Source: Sciscionella sediminilitoris (lineage in GTDB: Bacteria > Actinomycetota > Actinomycetes > Mycobacteriales > Pseudonocardiaceae). Taken from it: 64,000 bases of DNA. The position numbers were made by a program, and so were the translations under genes. The notes under the pieces are model-generated. The model made no database searches, had not been told where the DNA came from, and worked only from the letters and a program-made list of their open reading frames with translations. Below are positions 16,910 through 25,983 of this stretch, piece by piece (position 1 is the first letter of the stretch; every line of letters starts with the position of its first letter). The stretch is from assembly GCF_000737195.2 (NCBI RefSeq), contig NZ_JALM01000030.1:1-64000 (forward strand), read 5' to 3'.

Positions 16910-19678
16910 TCAGTTGACCTCCGCGTCCTGAATCGTGAGGGTGTGTTCCATCGTCGGGTCGTCGTTCGCGGGTTGGTTACCCAGATCCACCGAAATGGTT
17001 CCCGCGGGTAACAGGTCGAAAAGCAAGGTGGGGGACTGACACGTTAGCGCCACGCTCGCCGGTGTTCCATCCCCGCTGATGGGGGCGGAGAGCACATCCC
17101 GGAGGATCGCGCGCTCCTCGGTGTTCACCACCAGATCGGCGTCGTCGAGCAGGATCAGCTGGATCCCGTCGCGCAGCGCGGCGCGCACTTCCTCGCCGGG
17201 ATGGTTGGTGGTGCGGCAGGGAATCAGCGCCACCTGACGACGGACCGCGTGCGCCCGCTGCGGAAGCACCTTGCCGAGCACCTTCAGGTCCCCGTCGATA
17301 CGCCGCACCCGCCCGGCGAGCGTGTACAGCAGCGCGGATTTGCCGGACGGGGCCGGTCCGCTGATCGCCAGCACGCCGCCGCGCGGCAGGTGCACCGCGA
17401 AGTCCGAGAACACGGTGTGGTTGCGGTCATCGCCGAGCCGCAGCCCGGCCGCGTTGATCGCGTCATCGGCCTCCGGGCTCGGCCAGTCCTGCAGCCGCAG
17501 CTCGTTCATCAGGCCGTCGCCCTCGGCGTCGAAGACCGGCAGGCGGCGCTCCAGCCAGCGCGGCAGCCACCAGGCATGCTTACCGAGCAGCGCGAGTACC
17601 GCGGGGACCAGGATCATCCGCACGATGAACGCGTCCACGAACACCCCGATCGCCAGGGAGAACGCCATCGGTTTGATGGGCCCGTTCCCCTCCGGGACGA
17701 AGGCGGCGAACACCGCGAACATGATGATCGCCGCGGAGGTCACCACGCGGGAGGCGGAGATGAACCCGGTCTCGATCGCCTTGCGCGGATCGCCCTTGTG
17801 CACGAATTCCTCGCGGATCCGGGTCACGAGGAACACCTCGTAGTCCATCGCGAGCCCGAAGAGCACACCCATCAGCAGGATCGGTAAGAAGCTGATCACG
17901 CTACCGGTCTTCGGGATGTTGAACAGATCGGCGAAATGCCCCTGTACGAACACGAAGGAGGTCGCCCCGAACGCGACGAGTACCGAGAGCAGATATCCCG
18001 CGGCCGCCTTGATCGGCACCCAGATCGAGCGGAACACCATCGCGAGCAGGATCAGCGAGAGCCCGACGACGAGGATCCCGAACGGCAGCAGCGATCCGGC
18101 GAGCTGGTCGGAAACGTCGAGCGCGACCGCGGTGATCCCGGTGACCGCCGTGGAAACCCCGTACTTGTCCTGGAAATGTCCTTGCAGCGAACGGATCTTG
18201 GTGACCAGCTGCTTGGTCTGCTCGGAGAACCCGTCCCCGTCCGGGACCACCTGCATGATGCCGGTGTCCGCGGTCGCGTTCGGGGTGGAGATCGGCACCG
18301 CGGCAACCCCGGGCAGATCCCGGACCTCGTCGGCGACCCCGTTCATCACGCCGATCGGGTCGTGGCTGCCCACGATGTTCGCGGTCACCATCAGCGGGGC
18401 GTTGAATCCGGGGCCGAAATGCTCGGAGATGGTGTCCCAGGAATCGCGCGGCGCGGTGCCCACCGGTTCCTGGCCGTTGTTCGGCAGGCTGAGCGTGAGA
18501 TCGCTCGCGGGCAGGGCACACACCCCGAGCCCGGCGATCACCAGCACCACGGTCAGCGCGGGAACCTTGGTCACCGCACGCACCCAGCCGCGCGCGATGC
18601 GGTGCTTGGGCTGACGGCGCGGTTTGTCGTCGCCGTGTTTGCGCGGGCGGGCCGAACGCGGGCGCAGCTTCTCCCCGGCGAAGGCCAGCAGCGCGGGAAT
18701 GAGCGTCACCGCGACCAGTACCGCCACCGCGACCGAGAAGGCCGCGACCATGCCCATCACGGTCAGGAACGGGATTCCGGCCACGAACAGCCCGATGAGC
18801 GCGATCATCACCGTGGTGCCCGCGAAGATCACCGCGGACCCTGCGGTCGCGGTCGCCCGCCCGATCGACTCGCGCACTTCCAGTCCCTCACCGAGCTGAT
18901 CTCGATGCCGGGAGAGGATGAACAGGGCATAGTCGATCCCGACCGCGAGCCCGAGCATGATGCCCAGCAGCGGGGCGGTGGAGTTGATCTCGATCACCGC
19001 GGTCGCGGCATAAGTCAGCCCGACCCCGATCCCCACCCCGATCAGCGCGGTGAGCAACGGCATCCCCGCCGCGATGAACGAGCGGAACATCAGCAGCAGC
19101 ACGATCAGCGCGACGATGACACCGAACACCTCGGTGATGCCCAGCTGGGGAAGCGGGTTGTTGAAGGCGTTCCCGCCGAGCTGCACGCTCGCCCCGTGCC
19201 CGACCTGCCGGGCCAGGTCCTGGGAGATGCTGCTGAGCTGGTCCTTGGTCTGCTGGTGAAGATTCTGTGGCTGCGCGTCGATCTGAATGTTGATCAGCGC
19301 GGCCTGGTTATCCTTGGCGATCTGTCCCTTGGCGTTCTTGTCGAACGGGTCGGAGGCCATGCTGACCTGGTCGACCTTGGCCATCCGCTTGACCGCGGTG
19401 GATACCGCGGTCTTGACCCCGGGGTCGTGGATGTTCATACCCTTGGGCACGACCAGGATCGCCTGCCCCTGCGAACCGCTCACCTGCGGGAACACCCGGT
19501 TCAGGTGGTCGAGCGCGTCCTGGGCGGCGGAGCCCGGAATGGTGAACTTGTCTTCGGTTCCCTTGTTGAACAGCGCATACGCCCCGCCCACCAGGATCAG
19601 CACCACGAGCCAGGCGACGAGCACGAACCAGCGAGCGCGCGCGGCGGCACGACCAAGGCGGTACAGGAACGAAGACAA
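16910..19678 (-). CDS. MMPL/RND transporter fused to a miniature ABC ATPase domain
   Basis: A 922-residue protein. Residues 1-700 are a complete MMPL transporter with two 6-helix bundles and the proton-relay Asp-Tyr pairs at 249-250 (VGIDYALF) and 612-613 (LAMDYEVF). Residues 740-905 add an ABC-like nucleotide-binding domain: Walker A GPAPSGKSA at 774-782, a Q-loop-like RRQVALIP, and Walker B IQLILLDDAD at 839-848. The helical subdomain and LSGGQ signature are missing; only about 20 residues separate the Q-loop from Walker B, and the switch His is absent. The start is TTG 19678 with GGAG upstream. MMPL proteins export lipids or siderophores with proton motive force, so a fused ATPase is unusual; it may serve the YhgE partner one base downstream. 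Confidence 0.88.
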   Translation of the reverse strand: MSSFLYRLGRAAARARWFVLVAWLVVLILVGGAYALFNKGTEDKFTIPGSAAQDALDHLNRVFPQVSGSQGQAILVVPKGMNIHDPGVKTAVSTAVKRMAKVDQVSMASDPFDKNAKGQIAKDNQAALINIQIDAQPQNLHQQTKDQLSSISQDLARQVGHGASVQLGGNAFNNPLPQLGITEVFGVIVALIVLLLMFRSFIAAGMPLLTALIGVGIGVGLTYAATAVIEINSTAPLLGIMLGLAVGIDYALFILSRHRDQLGEGLEVRESIGRATATAGSAVIFAGTTVMIALIGLFVAGIPFLTVMGMVAAFSVAVAVLVAVTLIPALLAFAGEKLRPRSARPRKHGDDKPRRQPKHRIARGWVRAVTKVPALTVVLVIAGLGVCALPASDLTLSLPNNGQEPVGTAPRDSWDTISEHFGPGFNAPLMVTANIVGSHDPIGVMNGVADEVRDLPGVAAVPISTPNATADTGIMQVVPDGDGFSEQTKQLVTKIRSLQGHFQDKYGVSTAVTGITAVALDVSDQLAGSLLPFGILVVGLSLILLAMVFRSIWVPIKAAAGYLLSVLVAFGATSFVFVQGHFADLFNIPKTGSVISFLPILLMGVLFGLAMDYEVFLVTRIREEFVHKGDPRKAIETGFISASRVVTSAAIIMFAVFAAFVPEGNGPIKPMAFSLAIGVFVDAFIVRMILVPAVLALLGKHAWWLPRWLERRLPVFDAEGDGLMNELRLQDWPSPEADDAINAAGLRLGDDRNHTVFSDFAVHLPRGGVLAISGPAPSGKSALLYTLAGRVRRIDGDLKVLGKVLPQRAHAVRRQVALIPCRTTNHPGEEVRAALRDGIQLILLDDADLVVNTEERAILRDVLSAPISGDGTPASVALTCQSPTLLFDLLPAGTISVDLGNQPANDDPTMEHTLTIQDAEVN

Positions 19679-19767
19679 TGTTTTGGCTCCCGGCTGTGCT
19701 CGAAGCTGTTCACCACGATGAACGGTGCGCAGTCTCTACTGTGTCAACTCAGGCCGCGACACCACTC

Positions 19768-19782
19768 GATACATGACGTATC
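19768..19782. promoter_or_regulatory. Short dyad between MMPL and TetR genes
   Basis: GATAC-N5-GTATC lies in the 177-base divergent intergenic region, about 90 bases from the MMPL start. It is the neatest dyad there and could be the TetR binding site, but five-base arms are weak evidence. Confidence 0.3.
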
Positions 19783-19855
19783 CTAGATGCACAGTGTATT
19801 GAACGCTGTATGTGTTGAGTCACGTGGGCATGACGGGCCGGGAGGCGCTGGAGTT

Positions 19856-20560
19856 ATGACAGTTCGAGGTGCTAGCGACCAGCTTGCCGATCCCGGGGCC
19901 CCGCGGGCGAAGACCTCACCCGGTGGGGGTACCCGCAGACGCGCGGAAACCCGGCGGCGGCTGATGGACGCCGCCTATGAGGTGTTCACCGAACACAGTA
20001 TCCGGGATGCCCCCATCGAGCTGATCTGCGAACGTGCCGGGTTCACCAGGGGCGCTTTCTACTCCAACTTCGGCAGCAAGGAAGACCTGTTCCTCGCCGT
20101 GTTCGAGGAGCACATGCGCACCCAGGTGGACAATCTGCGCAGCACTCTCTCCGAGGTGCTCGGAGACGCCGAACTGCGCGATCTGACCTCACTGCGCGAG
20201 GCGATCGGCCGGGTCAGCGCGGTCTATCTGGAACCGCTCGTCACCGACAAGAGCTGGCATCTGATGACCATCGAGTTCAAGGCGATCGCGCTGCGTGATC
20301 CACAGCTGCGCGCCGGGTTCCGGGACATGATGAACCAGCTGGACAGCCAGCTCTCCGAGGTGCTGGCCACCCTGTTCACCAAGGTCGGGGTGGAACTGGC
20401 CATGCCGGTGGAGGACGTGGCCTCGGTGCTCGCGACGCTGTACGAGACGGCCGCGGAGCGGGTGATGTTCGAGGGCGAGCTCACCCCGATGGAGAGCCCG
20501 TTCATCACCCAGGTGCTCCCCCGGCTGCTCACCGCGGCACTGATCACGCCGCCGCAATGA
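19856..20560 (+). CDS. TetR family regulator, divergent from MMPL-YhgE operon
   Basis: A 234-residue TetR-type repressor. A 27-residue charged leader precedes the helix-turn-helix (residues 40-80: APIELICERAGFTRGAFYSNFGSKEDL), followed by an all-helical ligand domain. I chose ATG 19856 for its GGAG ribosome site; the frame is open to 19787. It is divergent from the MMPL-ABC/YhgE operon, the common layout for a local repressor of an exporter, so that operon is its likely target. A strong hairpin ends both this gene and the convergent hsp20 gene. Confidence 0.88.
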   Translation: MTVRGASDQLADPGAPRAKTSPGGGTRRRAETRRRLMDAAYEVFTEHSIRDAPIELICERAGFTRGAFYSNFGSKEDLFLAVFEEHMRTQVDNLRSTLSEVLGDAELRDLTSLREAIGRVSAVYLEPLVTDKSWHLMTIEFKAIALRDPQLRAGFRDMMNQLDSQLSEVLATLFTKVGVELAMPVEDVASVLATLYETAAERVMFEGELTPMESPFITQVLPRLLTAALITPPQ

Positions 20561-20575
20561 GCTGCAACCAACAAA

Positions 20576-20607
20576 AAGAGTGCCTCCCGTTACCGGGAGG
20601 CACTCTT
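20576..20607. terminator. Bidirectional terminator between tetR and hsp20
   Basis: A perfect 14-bp stem (AAGAGTGCCTCCCG and its complement) with a TTAC loop. It is flanked by an A-run on the left, which gives a U-run for transcripts from the hsp20 side. Confidence 0.85.
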
Positions 20608-20627
20608 CGTACGGACCTCTACTCGCT

Positions 20628-21062
20628 TCAGTTGGCGAGTTCTTTCCCGCCGTTGACCGCGATCGTGCGCGCCTTCGCCTGTTCCACGATCGGAATGCGC
20701 AGGGTGAGCACACCGGCCTGGTAGTCGGCGGTGATGTTGTCGGTGTCCAGGGTCTCGCCGAGGAACACCTGACGGGACTGGGTGCCGCGGCGGCGCTCGG
20801 CGATCTGCACCTTGGCGTCCTCGCCGTACTCGGGAGTGCGCTCGGCCTTCACGGTGAGCACATTGCGCTCCACCTTCACCTCGATCGCGTCCTCGGCGAC
20901 CCCGGGAAGGTCGAAGCTGAGCACGTACTCGCCGTCCTTGGCGTAGGCGTCCATGGCGAGGCCTCCGGTGCGGCCGGTCCAGCCGGTGTTCCGTCCGGGG
21001 CCGCCCTGCCCATTGAAGAACAGGCGGTCGAGCTCGCGGAAGGGTTCGGTACGCAGCAACAT
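20628..21062 (-). CDS. Hsp20/alpha-crystallin small heat-shock protein
   Basis: A 144-residue ATP-independent chaperone that holds unfolding proteins in solution. The N-terminal segment FRELDRLF resembles Hsp18 of streptomycetes. The alpha-crystallin domain spans residues 38-130 (YVLSFDLPGV, VLTVKAERT, GVLTLRIPI with the typical GVL motif and the IPI tail that docks subunits). The start is ATG 21062 with a GAGGAGA ribosome site. A HAIR-like inverted repeat 48 bases upstream suggests repression by HspR in the absence of stress. Confidence 0.95.
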   Translation of the reverse strand: MLLRTEPFRELDRLFFNGQGGPGRNTGWTGRTGGLAMDAYAKDGEYVLSFDLPGVAEDAIEVKVERNVLTVKAERTPEYGEDAKVQIAERRRGTQSRQVFLGETLDTDNITADYQAGVLTLRIPIVEQAKARTIAVNGGKELAN

Positions 21063-21109
21063 GGTCTTCTCCTCTCGCTGACCAGCGGCTCCTGCCGACT
21101 GGGTTCACC

Positions 21110-21130
21110 CTTGACAACGCTCGACTCAAG
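21110..21130 (-). promoter_or_regulatory. HAIR-like element (HspR operator) of hsp20
   Basis: CTTGACA-N7-ACTCAAG matches the HAIR consensus CTTGAGT-N7-ACTCAAG in spacing and in 12 of 14 arm bases. It lies 48 bases upstream of the hsp20 start. HspR-controlled hsp18 genes in streptomycetes use such sites; whether this genome has HspR is not visible here. Confidence 0.75.
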
Positions 21131-21262
21131 TTTCTTGTTTCCGCGACGATCTATGAACTGGATCACACCGGAGAGGATTCGGGTGCGACTCTTCGGACAA
21201 GAGTCGAGGCGCGGTCGCCGGGACGTCATGAGCTGGTCACCGAACGCGGCTGTACTCGAACC

Positions 21263-21880
21263 ATGGACACCCGGCTGGCGGTCTCGGTCTCCGACATCAC
21301 GCACCAGGGACTGCGCTGGTGCGCGAACTTCCTCGACGCACTGCACGCTCGCGGGGTGCCCGCCTCACTGCTCGTGGACCCGTTGCGGGTGCGCAAGGTG
21401 CGGGACTGGCTCGCGGAGCGCGCGGAACTCGGCGACGCCATCGTGACCCGCCCGGAGGTCCGGTTCGCGGCCCTTCCCGCGCACGAGGCGGGGCTGCGGC
21501 TGCTGGCCGCGCGGCGGGCGATGGACGCGGCCGGGCTGCGCAGCCATGCCTTCGCCGCGCCGGGCTGGCACGCCTCGATGGGAACCCTGGTCGCCTTGCG
21601 GCGCAACGAATATCTGGTGTGCGCACGGCGCGCCGATCTGATCGACCTGAACAGCGCCGCGGTCACTCGTGGCCGGGTGCGCGAACCCGGCATCGCACTG
21701 CACGCGCACATCGACCGGACCGCGCGGCGCGGCGGACTGGTGCGCCTCGATGTGCCCGCGGGCACCGAGATCACCCCGGTGCTGCGGGCCGTGGACAGCG
21801 CGCTCGCCAGGGGTGCGAGCGCGCTGACCTACGCGGGATTCGCTAAAGAGCGGTTGACTGTCCCTGCTCGAGCACGGTGA
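21263..21880 (+). CDS. DUF2334 polysaccharide-deacetylase-like protein
   Basis: A 205-residue protein of the DUF2334 group, a branch of the polysaccharide deacetylase (NodB) superfamily. The N-terminal SVSDITHQGLRWCANFL corresponds to the metal-binding Asp region of the family, and GIALHAHID to a later His motif. It has no signal peptide, so a cytosolic role is likely. Neither the substrate nor true deacetylase activity is established for the family. The start is ATG 21263. The 3' end overlaps the convergent MBL-fold gene by 38 bases. Confidence 0.7.
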   Translation: MDTRLAVSVSDITHQGLRWCANFLDALHARGVPASLLVDPLRVRKVRDWLAERAELGDAIVTRPEVRFAALPAHEAGLRLLAARRAMDAAGLRSHAFAAPGWHASMGTLVALRRNEYLVCARRADLIDLNSAAVTRGRVREPGIALHAHIDRTARRGGLVRLDVPAGTEITPVLRAVDSALARGASALTYAGFAKERLTVPARAR

Positions 21881-22472
21881 AGGTGGTCTTCTCCGGGAGC
21901 AGATTGCCGATCATGCCGTGGAACATCGCGGGATTCGCGTGCACCGCCTCGTGGATCGGCACCGCAACCCGCGGCTTGGCCACCCGCGCGAATCCGATCG
22001 CCTCGGAGGTCTTGAGCCACGGCCCGGAGATCGGCACCCCGAGCACGTCGATGTCCTGCGGCGGCACGAAAAGCGAGTCGCCGGGGTGATAGAAGCCGCC
22101 GTCCTCGACCAGGAAACCGGTGTTCGAGATGACCGGGATGTCCTCGTGGATGATCGCGTGCTGCCCGCCGATGGCCCGCACCTGCGCACCGCCGAGGGTG
22201 AGCTCGGCCCCCGGGCGCGCCACCGTGAACTCCAGCCCTTCCACGAGCTTCGCCGCCCCGGCATCCACCACCAGCTGCGCCCGCGGATTCGCCTCGAGCA
22301 GCGCCGGAAGCGCCTCCGTGTCCAGGTGGTCGAAGTGCTCGTGGGTGATCAGGACCGCGTCCAGATCGGTGAGCCCGGCATAGCCCGTCGAGAACGCGCC
22401 CGGATCGAAAAGCAGCCTGGCCTTCTCCGTCTCCACCAGAACACAAGCATGTCCATAATGGACAAATCGCAT
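21843..22472 (-). CDS. MBL-fold metal-dependent hydrolase
   Basis: A 209-residue metallo-beta-lactamase superfamily hydrolase of the UlaG/YhfI-like small type. It opens directly with the beta strand MRFVHYGHACVLVE, and the metal site THEHFDHLD follows near residue 60; further ligands are GGQHAIIH and HEAVHANP. The start ATG 22472 has an AAGGAGA ribosome site. No signal peptide. Such proteins hydrolyse diverse phosphodiester, lactone or thioester bonds, so a specific reaction cannot be assigned. It is divergent from purS with 254 bases between. Confidence 0.85.
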   Translation of the reverse strand: MRFVHYGHACVLVETEKARLLFDPGAFSTGYAGLTDLDAVLITHEHFDHLDTEALPALLEANPRAQLVVDAGAAKLVEGLEFTVARPGAELTLGGAQVRAIGGQHAIIHEDIPVISNTGFLVEDGGFYHPGDSLFVPPQDIDVLGVPISGPWLKTSEAIGFARVAKPRVAVPIHEAVHANPAMFHGMIGNLLPEKTTFTVLEQGQSTAL

Positions 22473-22660
22473 CGATTTTCTCCTTGTCTGGCAAGCATTA
22501 CCGCCACGCACTGTGCTGGATCGAATCCCTGAGCGGTTCGCCAAGTGCGCCCCGCGGACAGCCTACTCGCGCCCGCACCTCCCGCGGTGGGCAAACCGGC
22601 GCCACCGAGCCGCCCGGTGAGCCGCGCCACGCGGTCCTACCTCCCTGGACAGCGGCCCGT

Positions 22661-22677
22661 GTTCGCCGGAAGCGAAC
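22661..22677 (+). promoter_or_regulatory. ClgR-like palindrome at the purSQL promoter
   Basis: GTTCGC-N5-GCGAAC is a perfect 6-5-6 dyad ending four bases before a TACGAT hexamer (22681-22686) that could be the -10 of purSQL. The arms and spacing equal the motif described for the Clp regulator ClgR in actinobacteria. Its use at a purine operon would be unexpected. Confidence 0.45.
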
Positions 22678-22726
22678 GGCTACGATGAAGCCGTCACGCC
22701 AACCCCACACCATCTGGAGCACGCAC

Positions 22727-22966
22727 GTGGCACGAGTCGTCGTCGAGGTCATGCCGAAGCCGGAGATCCTCGACCCGCAAGGGCAGGCCGTCGCCAAGGC
22801 GCTGCCTCGCCTCGGGTTCACCGGTATCGGCGAGGTACGTCAGGGCAAGCGTTTCGAACTGGATGTCGACGACTCCGTCGACGACGAGGCGCTGCACCGG
22901 ATCGCCGGGGAGTTCCTGGCGAACACGGTGATCGAGGAGTTCACGGTACGCAGGGTCGAGTCATGA
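22727..22966 (+). CDS. purS: Phosphoribosylformylglycinamidine synthase subunit PurS
   Basis: A 79-residue structural subunit that bridges PurQ and PurL in the three-part FGAM synthase of purine synthesis. It shows the family beginning [18 protein letters not shown] and the end EEFTVRRV. I chose GTG 22727 because homologues begin there and TGGAGC lies seven bases upstream; the longer open frame has no such support. It overlaps purQ by four bases (ATGA). Confidence 0.95.
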   Translation: MARVVVEVMPKPEILDPQGQAVAKALPRLGFTGIGEVRQGKRFELDVDDSVDDEALHRIAGEFLANTVIEEFTVRRVES

Positions 22967-23643
22967 GGATCGGGGTCATCACCTTCCCCGGCTCGCTCGA
23001 CGACGGGGACGTGGTGCGCGCGGTGCGCCGCTGCGAAGCCGAGGCGGTCCCGCTCTGGCACGGGGACGCCGAGCTGCACGGGGTGGACGCGGTCGTGGTC
23101 CCCGGTGGGTTCTCCTACGGCGACTATCTGCGCTGCGGTGCCATCGCCCGGTTCGCCCCGGTGATGGGCCCGGTACTGGAGGCGGCCGCGGGCGGGATGC
23201 CGGTGCTCGGCATCTGCAACGGTTTCCAGATCCTGTGCGAGGCCGGGCTGCTGCCCGGGGCGCTCACCCGCAACGCGGGGCTGCACTATGTGTGCCGGGA
23301 CCAGTGGCTGCGCGTGGAGAACACCCGCACCGCGTGGAGCACCCGCTACGAGCCGGGCGCGGAGATCCTGGTTCCGATCAAACACGGCGAGGGCAATTAC
23401 CAGGCGGACAAGGAAACGATCGCCGAACTGGAAGCCGAGAACCGAATCGTTTTCCGTTATATCGAGGAGAACCCGAACGGTTCGCGTGCCGATATCGCCG
23501 GGATCTGCTCGGCGAACGGACGCGTTCTCGGCCTGATGCCCCATCCGGAACACGCGATCGATCCGCTGACCGGCCCGAGCGACGACGGACTCGGCATGTT
23601 CTATTCCGCACTCGACTCTTTGGTGAAGGTGACGAACGAGTGA
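22963..23643 (+). CDS. purQ: Phosphoribosylformylglycinamidine synthase, glutaminase subunit
   Basis: The class I glutamine amidotransferase subunit (226 residues) that supplies ammonia to PurL for converting FGAR to FGAM. The triad is visible: nucleophile Cys in [11 protein letters not shown], and the His-Glu pair in [24 protein letters not shown] forms the oxyanion region. It starts at ATG 22963 inside the purS stop and is followed by purL after a short repetitive spacer. In archaea and most actinobacteria these three genes work as one complex. Confidence 0.97.
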   Translation: MRIGVITFPGSLDDGDVVRAVRRCEAEAVPLWHGDAELHGVDAVVVPGGFSYGDYLRCGAIARFAPVMGPVLEAAAGGMPVLGICNGFQILCEAGLLPGALTRNAGLHYVCRDQWLRVENTRTAWSTRYEPGAEILVPIKHGEGNYQADKETIAELEAENRIVFRYIEENPNGSRADIAGICSANGRVLGLMPHPEHAIDPLTGPSDDGLGMFYSALDSLVKVTNE

Positions 23644-23693
23644 GCATCGACCGAGGAACGAGGGAGGAGCGGAACGAGCGAGGAGCCGAACAG

Positions 23694-25973
23694 TTGACGC
23701 GTGAACGCATGATCGACACGACGGCCGAGGCCGCGAAAACCCCGGAACTCGACCAGCCGTACGCCGAGCTCGGGCTCAAGGACGACGAGTACGCCCGCAT
23801 CCGGGAAATACTCGGCCGCCGCCCGACCGACGCCGAACTGGCGATGTACTCGGTGATGTGGTCCGAGCACTGCTCCTACAAATCCTCCAAGGTGCACCTG
23901 AAGTATTTCGGGGAGACCACGACCGAGGAAATGCGCTCCCGCCTGCTCGCCGGAATCGGGGAGAACGCGGGCGTCGTCGACATCGGCGACGGCTGGGCGG
24001 TCACGTTCAAGGTCGAATCGCACAACCATCCCTCGTACGTCGAACCGCATCAGGGCGCGGCGACCGGGGTCGGCGGGATCGTGCGGGACATCATGGCCAT
24101 GGGCGCGCGCCCGATCGCGGTCGCGGACCCGCTGCGGTTCGGTGCCGCGGAGGCCGAGGACACCAGGCGCGTGGTGCGCGGGGTGGTCGACGGCATCGGG
24201 CACTACGGCAACTGCCTCGGCCTGCCGAACGTGGGCGGTGAGCTCGTCTTCGACTCGTCCTACAACGGGAACCCGCTGGTCAACGCCCTGTGTGTGGGCG
24301 CGATGCGCAGCGAGGACCTGCACACCGCGCATGCCAGCGGCACCGGGAACAAGGTGATCCTGTTCGGCGCGCGCACCGGCCTGGACGGGATCGGCGGGGT
24401 CTCGGTGCTCGCCTCGGAGACCTTCGACGGGGACGAGACCTCGGGCGGGCGCAAGAAGCTGCCGAGCGTGCAGGTCGGCGACCCGTTCACGGAGAAGGTG
24501 CTCATCGAGTGCTGCCTCGAGGTGATCCACGCGGGCCTCGTGGTCGGGATCCAGGACCTCGGCGGGGCCGGGCTCTCCTGCGCGACCAGTGAACTCGCCT
24601 CAGCCGGGGACGGCGGGATGCGCGTGGAACTCGACCGGGTTCCGTTGCGCGCCAAGGACATGACCCCGGCCGAGGTGCTCTCCAGCGAGTCCCAGGAACG
24701 GATGTGCGCGGTCGTCGCCCCGGAGAACGTGGACGCGTTCCTCGCGGTGTGCGCGAAATGGGATGTCACCGCGACCGAGATCGGCGAGGTCACCGACGGC
24801 GACAACCTGGTGATCACCTGGCACGGAGAGACCGTGGTGGATGTGCCACCGCGCACCGTGGCGCACGACGGGCCGGTCTACCAGCGGCCGGTGCAGCGCC
24901 CGGAAAGCCAGGATGCCTTGCAGGCCAACACATCCGCGAGCCTCACCCGGCCGGACGACCTGCGCAGGACGGTGCTGGAGATGCTCGCCGCGCCGAACCT
25001 CGCGGCCAAGCGCTGGGTCACCGACCAGTACGACCGCTATGTGCGCGGCGGCACCGTGCTCGCTCAGCCCGCGGATTCGGGCATGGTGCGGGTGGACGAG
25101 CAGACCGGACGCGGCGTCTCGGTGGCCACCGACTGCAATTCCCGGTTCGTGGCGCTCGATCCGTACGAGGGCGCGCGGCTCGCGCTCGCCGAGGCCTACC
25201 GCAATGTGGCCGCAGGCGGGGCCACCCCGCTCGCGGTCTCCGACTGCCTCAACTTCGGTTCCCCGGAGGATCCGGGTGTCATGTGGCAGTTCCGCGAGGC
25301 GGTGCGCGGGATCGCCGACGGGTGCGCCGAACTCGGCATCCCGGTCACCGGCGGCAATGTCAGCTTCTACAACCAGACCGGCTCGACCGCGATCCTGCCC
25401 ACTCCGGTGGTCGCGGTGCTCGGCGTAATCGAAGATGTGGACCGGCGCATCCCGACCGGGATCGGCACCGAGACCGGGGAAACCCTGCTGCTGCTCGGCG
25501 AGACCCGCGACGAGTTCGACGGTTCGGAATGGGCCAGGGTCGCGCACGGCCACCTGGGCGGGCGCCCGCCCAAGGCCGACCTCGCGCGGGAGAAGCTGCT
25601 CGGCGAGATCCTGGTCGCCGGTTCCCGGGACGGGATGATCTCCGCGGCACACGATGTGGCCGACGGCGGGCTGATCCAGACCGTGATCGAGATGGCCCTG
25701 GTCGGCCAGACCGGGGCACGGGTGCTGCTGGACCCGGACCAGGACCCGTTCGTGCAGCTGTTCGCCGAGTCGGCGGGCCGGGTCGTGGTCGCCGTACCGC
25801 GTTCCGAGGAGCTGCGGTTCACCGAGATGTGCACCGCGCGCGGGCTGCCCTGGCGCAAGACCGGGGTGGTCGACGCGGAGTCCGGAAGCCTGGAGATCCA
25901 GGGCATCGCCGAGTTCAGCCTCACCGAGCTCGCCGAGACCTGGAACGCCACCCTGCCGCGGCTGTTCGACTAG
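23694..25973 (+). CDS. purL: Phosphoribosylformylglycinamidine synthase, synthetase subunit
   Basis: The ATP-dependent synthetase subunit of FGAM synthase (small PurL, 759 residues). Family landmarks run in order: [50 protein letters not shown] and [10 protein letters not shown] prefer TTG 23694, eight bases after AGGAG; ATG 23709 and a GTG at 23640 that overlaps the purQ stop are alternatives. The spacer before it (23650-23690) is a run of near-repeats of GAGGAACGAG type, resembling spacer DNA rather than conserved protein. The glycosyltransferase 10 bases downstream is in the same operon. Confidence 0.95.
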   Translation: MTRERMIDTTAEAAKTPELDQPYAELGLKDDEYARIREILGRRPTDAELAMYSVMWSEHCSYKSSKVHLKYFGETTTEEMRSRLLAGIGENAGVVDIGDGWAVTFKVESHNHPSYVEPHQGAATGVGGIVRDIMAMGARPIAVADPLRFGAAEAEDTRRVVRGVVDGIGHYGNCLGLPNVGGELVFDSSYNGNPLVNALCVGAMRSEDLHTAHASGTGNKVILFGARTGLDGIGGVSVLASETFDGDETSGGRKKLPSVQVGDPFTEKVLIECCLEVIHAGLVVGIQDLGGAGLSCATSELASAGDGGMRVELDRVPLRAKDMTPAEVLSSESQERMCAVVAPENVDAFLAVCAKWDVTATEIGEVTDGDNLVITWHGETVVDVPPRTVAHDGPVYQRPVQRPESQDALQANTSASLTRPDDLRRTVLEMLAAPNLAAKRWVTDQYDRYVRGGTVLAQPADSGMVRVDEQTGRGVSVATDCNSRFVALDPYEGARLALAEAYRNVAAGGATPLAVSDCLNFGSPEDPGVMWQFREAVRGIADGCAELGIPVTGGNVSFYNQTGSTAILPTPVVAVLGVIEDVDRRIPTGIGTETGETLLLLGETRDEFDGSEWARVAHGHLGGRPPKADLAREKLLGEILVAGSRDGMISAAHDVADGGLIQTVIEMALVGQTGARVLLDPDQDPFVQLFAESAGRVVVAVPRSEELRFTEMCTARGLPWRKTGVVDAESGSLEIQGIAEFSLTELAETWNATLPRLFD

Positions 25974-25983
25974 AGGAGCACGC

